This document shows, in pieces, positions 15,673 through 22,996 of a DNA stretch of 34,341 nucleotides. Origin of the DNA: Streptomyces carpinensis (GTDB lineage: Bacteria > Actinomycetota > Actinomycetes > Streptomycetales > Streptomycetaceae). The notes under the pieces are model-generated. The model had not been told where the DNA came from and did not search any database. It was given only the letters and a program-made list of their open reading frames with translations. The first letter of the stretch is position 1; every line of letters starts with the position of its first letter. The stretch covers positions 1 to 34,341 of the forward strand of contig NZ_MUBM01000284.1 in NCBI RefSeq assembly GCF_002154505.1, given 5' to 3'. The position numbers were made by a program, and so were the translations under genes.

Positions 15673-16794
15673 GTGGACGTGCAGAAGAAGCTCGACGAGA
15701 TCGTGGCCACGGTCTCCGGCGCCCGGTCCATGCCCATGTCGGCGTCGTGCGTGGTCAACCGGGCCGAGCTGCTCGCGCTGCTCGACGAGGTGCGCCAGGC
15801 ACTGCCCGGCTCGCTCGCCCAGGCGCGGGAGCTGATCGGCGACCGGCAGCAGATGGTCGAGGAGGCCCGGCGCGAGGCCGAGCGGATCATCGAGTCCGCG
15901 CACGCCGAGCGCGGCTCGCTGATCTCCGACACCGAGGTGGCCCGCCGCTCCCAGGCCGAGGCCGACCGGATCCTCTCCGAGGCCCGCAAGGAGGCCGAGG
16001 AGGTCCGCGCCGAGGCCGACGACTACGTCGACTCCAAGCTCGCCAACTTCGAGGTGGTCCTCACCAAGACCCTCGGCTCGGTCGGCCGCGGCCGGGAGAA
16101 GCTGCTGGGCACCGGCCCCGGCCTCGACGAGAACGGCTACGAGGACGAGGACGCCCCCGAGCGCAGCCACGACCCCGAGACCCTGCGCCGCGACGCCGAC
16201 TCCTACGTCGACGCCAAGCTCGGCGCCTTCGAGGCGGTCCTGGCCAAGACCCTGGAGGCCGTCGGCCGCGGCCGGCAGAAGCTGCACGGCCGGATCGCCA
16301 CCGACGACCTCGGCGCCCTCGCCGAGGACACCACCACCATCCAGCACTCCAGCGACGCCGACTACCTCGCCGATCTCGCGGCCCTGGCCGACACGCCGGC
16401 CCCGGCCACCGCGCCCGCCGAGCGGCCCGCCCAGCCGCAGCAGCCGCCGCAGCCGGCGTACGAGCCCCAGCCGGCCTACGGCTACCAGCAGCCGGCGCAG
16501 ACCGACCCGTACGGCGGCTACCAGCAGGGCTACGGCGGGCAGCAGGACCCGTACGGCTACCAGCAGGCCGATCCCTACTCCTCCACCTCCGCCTACGCTC
16601 CGGCGGGAGGTGCCCCCTTCCAGGGCTACGACGCCCAGACGGGCTCCTACGACCCGAACCAGGCCCAGCACCAGCAGGTCCACCAGGGCGAGCAGCCCCA
16701 GCAGGGCTACGCTCTGGACGAGACCAGCCTCTTCGACACCAGCATGATCAGTGCCGAGCAGCTGAGGGCGTACGAGCAGGGCCGGGGCCTGTGA
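15673..16794 (+). CDS. DivIVA/AtpF-like coiled-coil protein with duplicated motif and Q/Y/G/P-rich tail
   Basis: A 373-residue conserved Streptomyces protein often labelled cell-division initiation or ATP-synthase-b-like; its function is not established here. Residues 1-45 (MDVQKKLDEIVATVSGARSM onward) precede a long charged coiled coil at about 45-118, rich in EAxRxAE heptads. A 32-residue element, ADDYVDSKL to REKLLG (115-146), recurs at 175-206 with 22 of 32 identities. Residues about 245-345 are low complexity (YQQ, DPYGG, QQGYGGQ), like a disordered or prion-like segment. They are followed by a compact C-terminal peptide, LDETSLFDTSMISAEQLRAY. The GTG at 15673 is preferred as the start of the conserved block; GTG at 15628 is an upstream alternative without better support. 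No transmembrane segment is present, so a polar-growth or scaffold role is an inference. Confidence 0.85.
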   Translation: MDVQKKLDEIVATVSGARSMPMSASCVVNRAELLALLDEVRQALPGSLAQARELIGDRQQMVEEARREAERIIESAHAERGSLISDTEVARRSQAEADRILSEARKEAEEVRAEADDYVDSKLANFEVVLTKTLGSVGRGREKLLGTGPGLDENGYEDEDAPERSHDPETLRRDADSYVDAKLGAFEAVLAKTLEAVGRGRQKLHGRIATDDLGALAEDTTTIQHSSDADYLADLAALADTPAPATAPAERPAQPQQPPQPAYEPQPAYGYQQPAQTDPYGGYQQGYGGQQDPYGYQQADPYSSTSAYAPAGGAPFQGYDAQTGSYDPNQAQHQQVHQGEQPQQGYALDETSLFDTSMISAEQLRAYEQGRGL

Positions 16795-16863
16795 GGGTCC
16801 CGTAGTCGCGGCCTGCGGAACCGCGCGGGACGCGGCACCCGACACCGGGCACGGGGCACCGGA

Positions 16864-16893
16864 TTGGGCCGAGAGCGAAAGGTCCAGTATCCT
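16864..16893 (+). promoter_or_regulatory. Candidate promoter for yceD-rpmF-rnc
   Basis: TTGGGC (16864-16869), an 18-bp spacer and TATCCT (16888-16893) form a plausible vegetative promoter about 90 bp before the yceD start. The 190-bp gap after the coiled-coil gene suggests a new transcription unit begins here. Confidence 0.4.
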
Positions 16894-16984
16894 GGCTCTT
16901 CGGTCGCGCGTACGTCCGCGATCAGCGCTGCCCGGGGACACTGCCGGGACGGCGTCCCTCCGAGTTCGGAAACCGAAAGCAGGA

Positions 16985-17629
16985 ATGGCTCACAACGCCC
17001 ACCTCGACCACCGCAACCCTCTCGTGTTCGACACGCATGAGCTGGGCCGGCGTCCAGGTGCGCTGCAGCGCCTGACCCGCACGGTCCCCGCTCCCGTGGA
17101 CTTCGGTATCAAGGGAGTGATCGGAGTGCCGGAAGGCGCCCCGGTCGAGCTCGAACTCCGGCTCGAGTCGGTCATGGAAGGTGTGCTCGTCACAGGCACC
17201 GCCCGTGCACAGGCCGAGGGGGAGTGCGTAAGGTGTCTGGAGCCGGTCGGGCTGGAGCTCGAAGCGGACTTCCAGGAGATGTTCTCGTACCCTGACGCCG
17301 ACGACCGGGGCCGCGTGATCGCGGAACCGGGCGACGACGCCGAGGACGACGAGGACAGGCTCTTCCTCGAGGACGGACTTTTCGACCTCGAACCTCTGCT
17401 GCGCGATGCGGTGGTGCTCGCACTGCCGATGCAGCCGGTGTGCCGGGAGGACTGCCCGGGTCTGTGCTCCGAGTGCGGAGCGCGGCTCGCGGACGACCCG
17501 GACCACCACCACGACGCCGTCGACATCCGTTGGGCGGCATTGCAGGGACTCGCCGGCACCATGTCGGACGGCGAGAAGGACGAGATGAGCGGCGCCGAAG
17601 AGGGCGTCGACGAGAAGCAGGAGAAGTAG
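16985..17629 (+). CDS. YceD/DUF177-family protein
   Basis: A 214-residue DUF177 protein, almost always encoded just before rpmF; the family is implicated in 23S rRNA or large-subunit maturation. Cysteine pairs C81/C84 (ECVRCLE) and C153, C157, C161, C164 (CREDCPGLCSECG) give the typical zinc-like cluster. The acidic insert at about 115-130 and the hydrophilic acidic tail (from MSDGEKDE) are common in actinobacterial versions. The ATG at 16985 is the only good start before the conserved PLVFDTHELGRRPG; only a weak AGGA lies near it. The stop is two bases from the rpmF start, so the genes are co-translated. Confidence 0.92.
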   Translation: MAHNAHLDHRNPLVFDTHELGRRPGALQRLTRTVPAPVDFGIKGVIGVPEGAPVELELRLESVMEGVLVTGTARAQAEGECVRCLEPVGLELEADFQEMFSYPDADDRGRVIAEPGDDAEDDEDRLFLEDGLFDLEPLLRDAVVLALPMQPVCREDCPGLCSECGARLADDPDHHHDAVDIRWAALQGLAGTMSDGEKDEMSGAEEGVDEKQEK

Positions 17630-17631
17630 CC

Positions 17632-17805
17632 GTGGCTGTTCCGAAGCGGAAGATGTCGCGCAGCAACACGCGCCACCGCCGGTCGCAGTGGAAGGCTGCG
17701 GTCCCCACCCTGGTTGCGTGCGAGCGCTGCCACGAGCCCAAGCAGCAGCACATCGCGTGCCCTTCTTGCGGCACCTACAACAAGCGCCAGGTCCTCGAGG
17801 TCTGA
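17632..17805 (+). CDS. rpmF: 50S ribosomal protein L32
   Basis: A 57-residue protein: MAVPKRKMSRSNTRHRRSQW, then a four-cysteine zinc ribbon (CERC and CPSC) and GTYNKRQVLEV. All are textbook L32. The GTG at 17632 starts two bases after the yceD stop, and the GGAG inside the end of yceD serves as SD. The gene is part of the yceD-rpmF-rnc unit; rnc starts 19 bp downstream. Confidence 0.97.
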   Translation: MAVPKRKMSRSNTRHRRSQWKAAVPTLVACERCHEPKQQHIACPSCGTYNKRQVLEV

Positions 17806-17824
17806 GCGGCTGGTGAGAGGCACC

Positions 17825-18655
17825 GTGTCCACTGCCAAGAAGGCGGAAGGCGCCGAAGCCAATACTCCCCGCCGACGCGGGAGTGTTCCGTCGGACAGCA
17901 CGGCCTCGTCCCACACGCTTCTGGAAGGGCGGCTCGGGTACAAGCTCGAGTCCGCCCTTCTGGTGCGTGCGCTGACCCACCGTTCCTACGCGTACGAGAA
18001 CGGCGGCCTGCCGACGAACGAGCGGCTGGAGTTCCTCGGTGACTCCGTCCTCGGTCTCGTCGTCACGGACACGCTGTACCGCACCCACCCCGACCTGCCC
18101 GAGGGCCAGCTGGCCAAGCTGCGGGCCGCGGTGGTCAACTCGCGTGCGCTGGCGGAAGTGGGCCGCGGACTCGACCTGGGCTCCTTCATCCGGCTCGGCC
18201 GCGGTGAAGAGGGAACGGGCGGCCGGGACAAGGCGTCCATCCTCGCCGACACCCTGGAAGCGGTGATCGGCGCGGTCTATCTCGACCAGGGACTCGACGC
18301 GGCGTCCGAGCTGGTGCACCGGCTCTTCGACCCGCTGATCGAGAAGTCCTCCAACCTCGGAGCCGGCCTGGACTGGAAGACGTCCCTCCAGGAGCTCACC
18401 GCGATCGAGGGGCTCGGTGTCCCCGAGTACCTGGTCACGGAGACCGGCCCCGACCACGAGAAGACCTTCACTGCTGCCGCCCGCGTCGGAGGCGTCTCGT
18501 ACGGCACCGGCACCGGCCGCAGCAAGAAGGAGGCGGAGCAGCAGGCCGCCGAGTCCGCGTGGCGGTCCATCCGGGCCGCGGCGGACGAGCGCGCCAAGGC
18601 GGCCGAGGCCGCCGAGTCCGCGGAGAACGCCGGCGAGGCGTCCACCTCCGCCTGA
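17825..18655 (+). CDS. rnc: Ribonuclease III (AbsB in Streptomyces)
   Basis: A 276-residue double-strand-specific endoribonuclease that processes rRNA precursors and mRNAs; in S. coelicolor this gene is absB, a global control point for antibiotic production. The RNase III signature NERLEFLGDSVL (65-76) includes the catalytic E/D residues. DKASILADTLEAVIGAVYLD supplies the second acidic set. A dsRNA-binding domain (LQELTAIEGLGVPEYL to KKEAEQQAAESAW) follows. An N-terminal extension of about 30 residues and an Ala/Glu-rich tail are typical of Streptomyces. The GTG at 17825 has GAGAGG five bases upstream; another in-frame GTG at 17813 lacks one. Confidence 0.96.
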   Translation: MSTAKKAEGAEANTPRRRGSVPSDSTASSHTLLEGRLGYKLESALLVRALTHRSYAYENGGLPTNERLEFLGDSVLGLVVTDTLYRTHPDLPEGQLAKLRAAVVNSRALAEVGRGLDLGSFIRLGRGEEGTGGRDKASILADTLEAVIGAVYLDQGLDAASELVHRLFDPLIEKSSNLGAGLDWKTSLQELTAIEGLGVPEYLVTETGPDHEKTFTAAARVGGVSYGTGTGRSKKEAEQQAAESAWRSIRAAADERAKAAEAAESAENAGEASTSA

Positions 18656-18661
18656 CCTGCT

Positions 18662-18738
18662 GTGCCGGTGTCCCCCCGGGGCCCGGCACCGCCCCACAGC
18701 GCGACCCGAGCGCCCGTCCCCGCCCGGGGCGGGCGCTC
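18662..18738 (+). terminator. Two consecutive GC-rich hairpins after rnc
   Basis: Inverted repeats GTGCCGG/CCGGCAC (18662-18689) and GAGCGCCC/GGGCGCTC (18708-18738, with an inner CCCC/GGGG) lie between rnc and mutM. Neither has a T-tract, as is common for Streptomyces terminators. They could attenuate read-through into mutM. Confidence 0.45.
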
Positions 18739-18772
18739 GCCGCGCACGCGAATTTGCGAGTACGGGGGAGTC

Positions 18773-19633
18773 ATGCCCGAGTTGCCCGAGGTCGAGGTCG
18801 TACGGCGCGGCCTGGAGCGGTGGGTCGCCCATCGCGCCGTCGCTGACGTCGAAGTGCTGCACCCGCGCGCGGTACGGCGCCACCTGGCCGGCGCGGACGA
18901 CTTCGCGCACGGCCTGAAGGGCCACCACCTCGGCACCCCCAGCCGCCGCGGCAAGTACCTGTGGCTGCCCCTGGAGGACACCCCGCAGGCGATCCTGGCC
19001 CACCTCGGCATGAGTGGCCAGCTGCTGGTCCAGCCGCAGGAGGCGCCCGCCGAGAAGCATCTGCGCATCCGTGTCCGCTTCGCCGACGGCCTGGGCAGCG
19101 AACTCCGCTTCGTCGACCAGCGCACCTTCGGCGGCCTGTCGCTGCACGACCTCACCCCCGACGGACTGCCCGACGTCATCGCGCACATCGCCCGCGACCC
19201 CCTCGATCCGCTGTTCGACGACGAGGCCTTCCACCGGGCGCTGCGCCGCAAGCGCACCACCATCAAGCGCGCCCTGCTCGATCAGTCGCTGATCAGCGGC
19301 GTCGGCAACATCTACGCCGACGAGGCCCTGTGGCGGGCGCGCCTGCACTACGAACGCCCCACCGCCACCCTCACCCGCCCGCGCACGGCGGAGCTCCTCA
19401 CCCACATCAGGGACGTGATGAACGCGGCCCTCGCCGTCGGCGGCACCAGCTTCGACAGCCTCTATGTCAACGTCAACGGCGAGTCCGGCTACTTCGACCG
19501 CTCCCTCGACGCCTACGGCCGGGAGGGCCTGCCCTGCCGCCGCTGCGCGACTCCGATGCGCCGGCGTCCCTGGATGAACCGCTCCAGCTACTTCTGCCCG
19601 AAGTGTCAGCGGGCGCCGCGCGTCTCGTCGTAG
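18773..19633 (+). CDS. mutM: Formamidopyrimidine-DNA glycosylase
   Basis: A 286-residue bifunctional glycosylase/AP lyase that removes 8-oxoguanine and formamidopyrimidines. The catalytic N-terminus MPELPEVEVVRRGLE provides the N-terminal proline nucleophile and E3. The helix-two-turn-helix reads SLISGVGNIYADEALW. The C-terminal zinc finger uses CRRC and CPKC around YGREGLPCRRC and PWMNRSSYFCPKCQR. The ATG at 18773 has GGGGGAG just upstream. The last 28 bases overlap the end of the convergent hxlR-type gene. Co-location with rnc is conserved in Streptomyces. Confidence 0.95.
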   Translation: MPELPEVEVVRRGLERWVAHRAVADVEVLHPRAVRRHLAGADDFAHGLKGHHLGTPSRRGKYLWLPLEDTPQAILAHLGMSGQLLVQPQEAPAEKHLRIRVRFADGLGSELRFVDQRTFGGLSLHDLTPDGLPDVIAHIARDPLDPLFDDEAFHRALRRKRTTIKRALLDQSLISGVGNIYADEALWRARLHYERPTATLTRPRTAELLTHIRDVMNAALAVGGTSFDSLYVNVNGESGYFDRSLDAYGREGLPCRRCATPMRRRPWMNRSSYFCPKCQRAPRVSS

Positions 19634-20007
19634 CGCTCACGCGCCGCCAGCACCTCGTCCATCCTGCCCTCCACACAGTGGATGAGGGCCAGCAGGCGCG
19701 CGGCGACCTCGTGGCCGAGAGGGGTCAGTTCGTAGTCCACCCGGGGCGGGTTGGTCGGCTGGGCCTCGCGGTGCACCAGGCCGTCCCGCTCCAGTGCCTG
19801 GAGGGTCTGGGACAGCATCTTCTCGCTCACACCGTCCACGCGGCGGCGCAGCTCGTTGAAGCGGAGGGAGCCCCGGTGGAGGGCGCCGACGGTGAGCGCG
19901 CCCCAGCGTCCCGTGACGTGCTCCAGCGTGCCGCGCGAGGGGCAGGCCTTGGCGAACACGTCGTACGGGAGGTCCTGCGCCTCGGTGCGCTCCTGCGTGC
20001 TGCTCAT
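19606..20007 (-). CDS. HxlR-family transcriptional regulator
   Basis: A 133-residue winged-helix protein. CPSRGTLEHVTGRWGALTVG matches the HxlR N-terminal signature with its conserved cysteine (C22). The recognition region FNELRRRVDGVSEKMLSQTL and the wing GLVHREAQPTNPPRVDYELT follow. Some family members sense reactive aldehydes or quinones through that cysteine. The ATG at 20007 lies six bases after a TAGGCT -10 element with no SD, so the transcript is probably leaderless. A CTAACC/GGTTAG inverted repeat (20050-20064) upstream is a likely operator. Its 3' end overlaps mutM by 28 bp on the opposite strand. The gene directly upstream in the same direction is the permease-phosphatase fusion, 53 bp away. 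Confidence 0.92.
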   Translation of the reverse strand: MSSTQERTEAQDLPYDVFAKACPSRGTLEHVTGRWGALTVGALHRGSLRFNELRRRVDGVSEKMLSQTLQALERDGLVHREAQPTNPPRVDYELTPLGHEVAARLLALIHCVEGRMDEVLAARERYDETRGAR

Positions 20008-20013
20008 GAACGA

Positions 20014-20019
20014 AGCCTA
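20014..20019 (-). promoter_or_regulatory. -10 element of the hxlR-type gene (leaderless pattern)
   Basis: TAGGCT on the minus strand ends six bases before the ATG at 20007, placing +1 at or next to the start codon. There is no SD, which fits leaderless transcription common in actinobacteria. Confidence 0.5.
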
Positions 20020-20049
20020 CGCGGCCACAGCACCCACCGCGAGGTTGCG

Positions 20050-20064
20050 CTAACCACCGGTTAG
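20050..20064. promoter_or_regulatory. Inverted repeat, likely HxlR operator
   Basis: CTAACC, a 3-bp spacer and GGTTAG form a perfect inverted repeat about 45 bp upstream of the HxlR start. It overlaps the TAA stop codon of the permease fusion gene (20061-20063). The position suits autoregulation by the HxlR protein. Confidence 0.5.
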
Positions 20065-22730
20065 TGGCCTGGTTGGGGGAGCTTCCGGTCGTCCGGCGGC
20101 GGCAGGGTCTGCTCGGCCCAGATGATCTTGCCGGTGGGTGTGTAGCGCGTCCCCCAGCGGTGGGTCATCTGGGCGATGATGAACAGGCCTCGGCCTCCCT
20201 CGTCCTCGCTGGCCGCGTGGCGCAGGTTGGGCGTGGTGTGCCCGGTGTCGGAGACCTCGCAGATCAGGGTCCGGTCGCGGATCAGACGCACCTGGATCGG
20301 CCCGCCGACATAGCGGATGGCGTTGGTGACGAGCTCGCTGACGATGAGTTCGGTGGTGAACGCCAGGTCGTCCAGTCCCCAGTCGTCCAGTTTCTTGCCG
20401 CTGCCGGTGCGCACGGAGGCGACCGCCGCGGGATCCGCGGTCAGCTCCCACTGGGCGAGCCTGCTGCGGTCGAGCATGCGGGTGCGGGTCAGGAGCAGCG
20501 TCGCGTCGTCGTCCACCGGCCCGGGCAGCATGGTGGCCACCGCCTGGTCGCACAGGTTCTTCACGGGCAGCCCGTGGTCGGCGAGGACGTGGGCGAGCAG
20601 GCGGAGCCCCGCCTCGTGGCCCTCGGCCGCCTGGAGGAGGCCGTCCGTGAAGAGGGCGATCAGACTGCCCGGCGCGAGCTGCACCTCCACGCTCTGGTAC
20701 GGCAGACCGCCGACTCCCAGCGGCGGACCGGGCGGCAGCTCCGGGCAGTCCGCGGCGCCGGTGTCCGGAGCCACGACCACCGGAAGGATCGTGCCGGCCC
20801 GCGCCAGACTGCACCGCCCGGAGACCGGGTCGTACACCGCGTACAGGCAGGTCACCTCCATGGCCTCGTCCGCGTGCGGCCTCGTGGGGCCGAGGGTGTG
20901 GACGGCGCCGCGCTCGCACGCGGTCTGTTCGGTCAGGTCGTCCAGGCGGGTGAGGACCTCGTCCGGGGCCAGGTCCAGCCGGGCCAGGACCCGCAGGCCC
21001 GTGCGCAGACGCCCCATGGTGGCCGCGGCGCGCAGGCCGTGGCCGCGCACGTCCCCGACGACCAGGCCGACCCGGGTGCCCGACAGCGGAATGACGTCGA
21101 ACCAGTCACCGCCCACCCCGGACCCGCTGTCGGCAGGCAGGTAGCGGCTCGCCGAATCGCACGCGGTCTGCGGCGGGAGATTCCTCGGAAGCAGGCTCCG
21201 CTGGAGTTTGAGGGCGGTGGCGTGCCCATGGGTGACCACCGGCAGCAGCACGAGGCCGATCAGCAGGGCGCCCACGCCCAGGACGGTGACGCCGCCCGTC
21301 GGACCGATCAACGGCAGGTCGACGGAGGTCGTGCCGTACCTGGGGTTCGCGTAGACGAAGAAGGTGGCGTAGAGGAAGAGCAGGAGCATGATCAGCCCGC
21401 CCAGCGCCGGCAGCACTCCCTTGAGGACCAGGTCCCTGGCGCTGCGGGTGAGGACCTTGCGGTGGTACCAGAGGCAGGAGAAGCCGGTCAGCCCGTACTG
21501 GAAGGCGACCGCGAGACCGACCGAGTCGACCGAGTCGGCCAGGACGTTCTGGCTGAAGGACGTCAGCAGGATCAGCAGGGCGATCGAGGCCGCCCCCATG
21601 CCGACGGTCGCCCAGGTCGGGGTGAGGAACCTGCGGTGGACCCGGGCGAACCGGGACGGGAGCGCCTTGTGGACCGCCATGGACAACACGGTCCTGGCCA
21701 GCGGCAGGATGGTGGTCTGGACGGCGGCCAACGCGGAGGTCAGCACCATCAGGATCAGCAGTCTCGACAGGAGCACCCCCGTGCCGTCGCTCCCGAACAC
21801 GGCCTCACCCAGTCCGGAGAGCACATCGCCGGAGTTCCGCGTGTTGCCCAGCCCGATGCCCGAGGTGCCGACTCCCGCGAACGCCTGCGCCGAGGTGGAC
21901 ACCAGGCCGTACATGACCAGAAGGAGCACGGTCGACACCACCGCGGCACGCCCGGGGACGCGCGTGCTGTCGCGTGTCTCCTCGTTGACCGAGAACGCGG
22001 TGTCCCAGCCCCAGTAGATGAAGACCCCAGCGAGGATGCCCGAGGTCAGGGCCGTCGCCGAGGACACTGCGAAGGGGTTGAACCAGGAGGCGGAGACGTG
22101 GATCGCCGTCGGGGGAGGGCTGGTGTAGACCCTGACCAGCGCGGCGACGGCGAACATCAGCAGCATCGCCGCTTCAAGGCACAGCAGCACGCGCTGGACG
22201 GCCGCCGAGAACTCGATGCCGACGTAGCAGACGGCGGTCAGTACGGCGATCCAGACGATGGCCACCACGGTGGTCCACAGCCGGCTGTCCGCCAGGTGGT
22301 CCAGCCCCACCAGCCGGAAGCCGTAGGCGGCCGCGATGTCACCGAGGTTCACCATGACGATGATGTTGGCGACGATGAGGCCCCAGCCGCCCATCCAGCC
22401 CGCCCGTGGTCCGAAGGCGCGGGTGGCCCAGGTGAAGGTGGTCCCGCAGTCGGCGTTGGTCGCGTTGAGCTCCCGGAAGGCGCACGCGACCAGCAGCATC
22501 GGGACGAAGGCCAGCATGGTGACGATCGGGGCCTGCAACCCGACCCCGACCACGATGATGCCCAGCGTGGCGGCGAGGCTGTACGCCGGCCCGGTGGAGG
22601 CCAGGCCCATGACGACCGAGGAGAACATGCCCAGGGCGTCGTTCTTGAGCCCCTTCCGACCGGCCCCCGTGCGGGGGGCGTGGCGGTCGGTGGACACGGC
22701 ACTGCCGAAAAGCCTCACATTTGATTCCAA
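20061..22730 (-). CDS. APC-family permease fused to PP2C (SpoIIE/RsbU) phosphatase and RsbW-like HATPase
   Basis: One 889-residue frame (numbered from TTG at 22730). Residues 28-500 form an APC-superfamily amino-acid permease. There are about 12 hydrophobic helices, the TM1 motif GLASTGPAYSLAATLG (42-57), and IYWGWDTAFSVNEETRDSTR typical of the family. Immediately after the last helix, KLQRSLLPRNLPP (508-520) starts a SpoIIE/RsbU phosphatase with all metal ligands visible: GGDWFDV (D542), VGDVRGHG (D560), LFTDGL (D696) and DDDATLL (740-746). Residues about 755-876 are an anti-sigma HATPase: SELVTNAIRY (N803), VSDTG (D828) and EGGRGLFIIAQ. C-in topology of APC carriers puts both enzymes in the cytoplasm. 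PAS/GAF sensor domains normal for this phosphatase class are absent. The start is unsettled: TTG at 22730, or GTG at 22718 with GGA eight bases upstream. No sigma factor or STAS protein is in the window. Confidence 0.92.
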   Translation of the reverse strand: MESNVRLFGSAVSTDRHAPRTGAGRKGLKNDALGMFSSVVMGLASTGPAYSLAATLGIIVVGVGLQAPIVTMLAFVPMLLVACAFRELNATNADCGTTFTWATRAFGPRAGWMGGWGLIVANIIVMVNLGDIAAAYGFRLVGLDHLADSRLWTTVVAIVWIAVLTAVCYVGIEFSAAVQRVLLCLEAAMLLMFAVAALVRVYTSPPPTAIHVSASWFNPFAVSSATALTSGILAGVFIYWGWDTAFSVNEETRDSTRVPGRAAVVSTVLLLVMYGLVSTSAQAFAGVGTSGIGLGNTRNSGDVLSGLGEAVFGSDGTGVLLSRLLILMVLTSALAAVQTTILPLARTVLSMAVHKALPSRFARVHRRFLTPTWATVGMGAASIALLILLTSFSQNVLADSVDSVGLAVAFQYGLTGFSCLWYHRKVLTRSARDLVLKGVLPALGGLIMLLLFLYATFFVYANPRYGTTSVDLPLIGPTGGVTVLGVGALLIGLVLLPVVTHGHATALKLQRSLLPRNLPPQTACDSASRYLPADSGSGVGGDWFDVIPLSGTRVGLVVGDVRGHGLRAAATMGRLRTGLRVLARLDLAPDEVLTRLDDLTEQTACERGAVHTLGPTRPHADEAMEVTCLYAVYDPVSGRCSLARAGTILPVVVAPDTGAADCPELPPGPPLGVGGLPYQSVEVQLAPGSLIALFTDGLLQAAEGHEAGLRLLAHVLADHGLPVKNLCDQAVATMLPGPVDDDATLLLTRTRMLDRSRLAQWELTADPAAVASVRTGSGKKLDDWGLDDLAFTTELIVSELVTNAIRYVGGPIQVRLIRDRTLICEVSDTGHTTPNLRHAASEDEGGRGLFIIAQMTHRWGTRYTPTGKIIWAEQTLPPPDDRKLPQPGH

Positions 22731-22996
22731 CGCCGGGCCCCGCCCGTCTGCAATACAAGCGGCCGGCCGGCGGGACCCCGGGCCACGGTCCGTCCGAAGG
22801 GGCCGGACCCGGGCAAGGAGGCCTCCGCTCCTTCGACGCGGGACCGACTCGGTAGCGAAGAAGTGACAGGCCGGTTCTCCGGCCTGCGGCCGTGTTATCG
22901 ATCAACGCTGCGACCTGCGGCTCAGCTGTCGGTGGCTGTCACCGCTGGTCGTCGAGCGCGCTTCGAGGGCCCCGAGACGGCCCGCTTTCCCTTGCT
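22731..22996. other. 266-bp intergenic region upstream of the permease fusion
   Basis: This lies between the SUFU-gene stop and the fusion-gene start, both minus strand. It holds a terminator-like hairpin (22867-22886) and an AAGGAG/CTCCTT inverted repeat at 22815-22833. No convincing -35/-10 pair or ORF was seen. Confidence 0.6.
22867..22886 (-). terminator. Perfect 8-bp hairpin downstream of the SUFU-domain gene
   Basis: CAGGCCGG, a 4-nt loop and CCGGCCTG form a perfect stem-loop. On the minus strand it is followed by a pyrimidine-rich TCACTTCTTC, 110 bp past the SUFU stop. It probably ends that transcript and separates it from the fusion gene. Confidence 0.5.

Noticed and set aside
20061..22730. 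That the permease-phosphatase fusion is an assembly or frameshift artefact
   Set aside because: The frame stays open through the junction, both halves have complete motif sets, and the junction falls at a sensible domain border. Only raw reads could fully exclude it.
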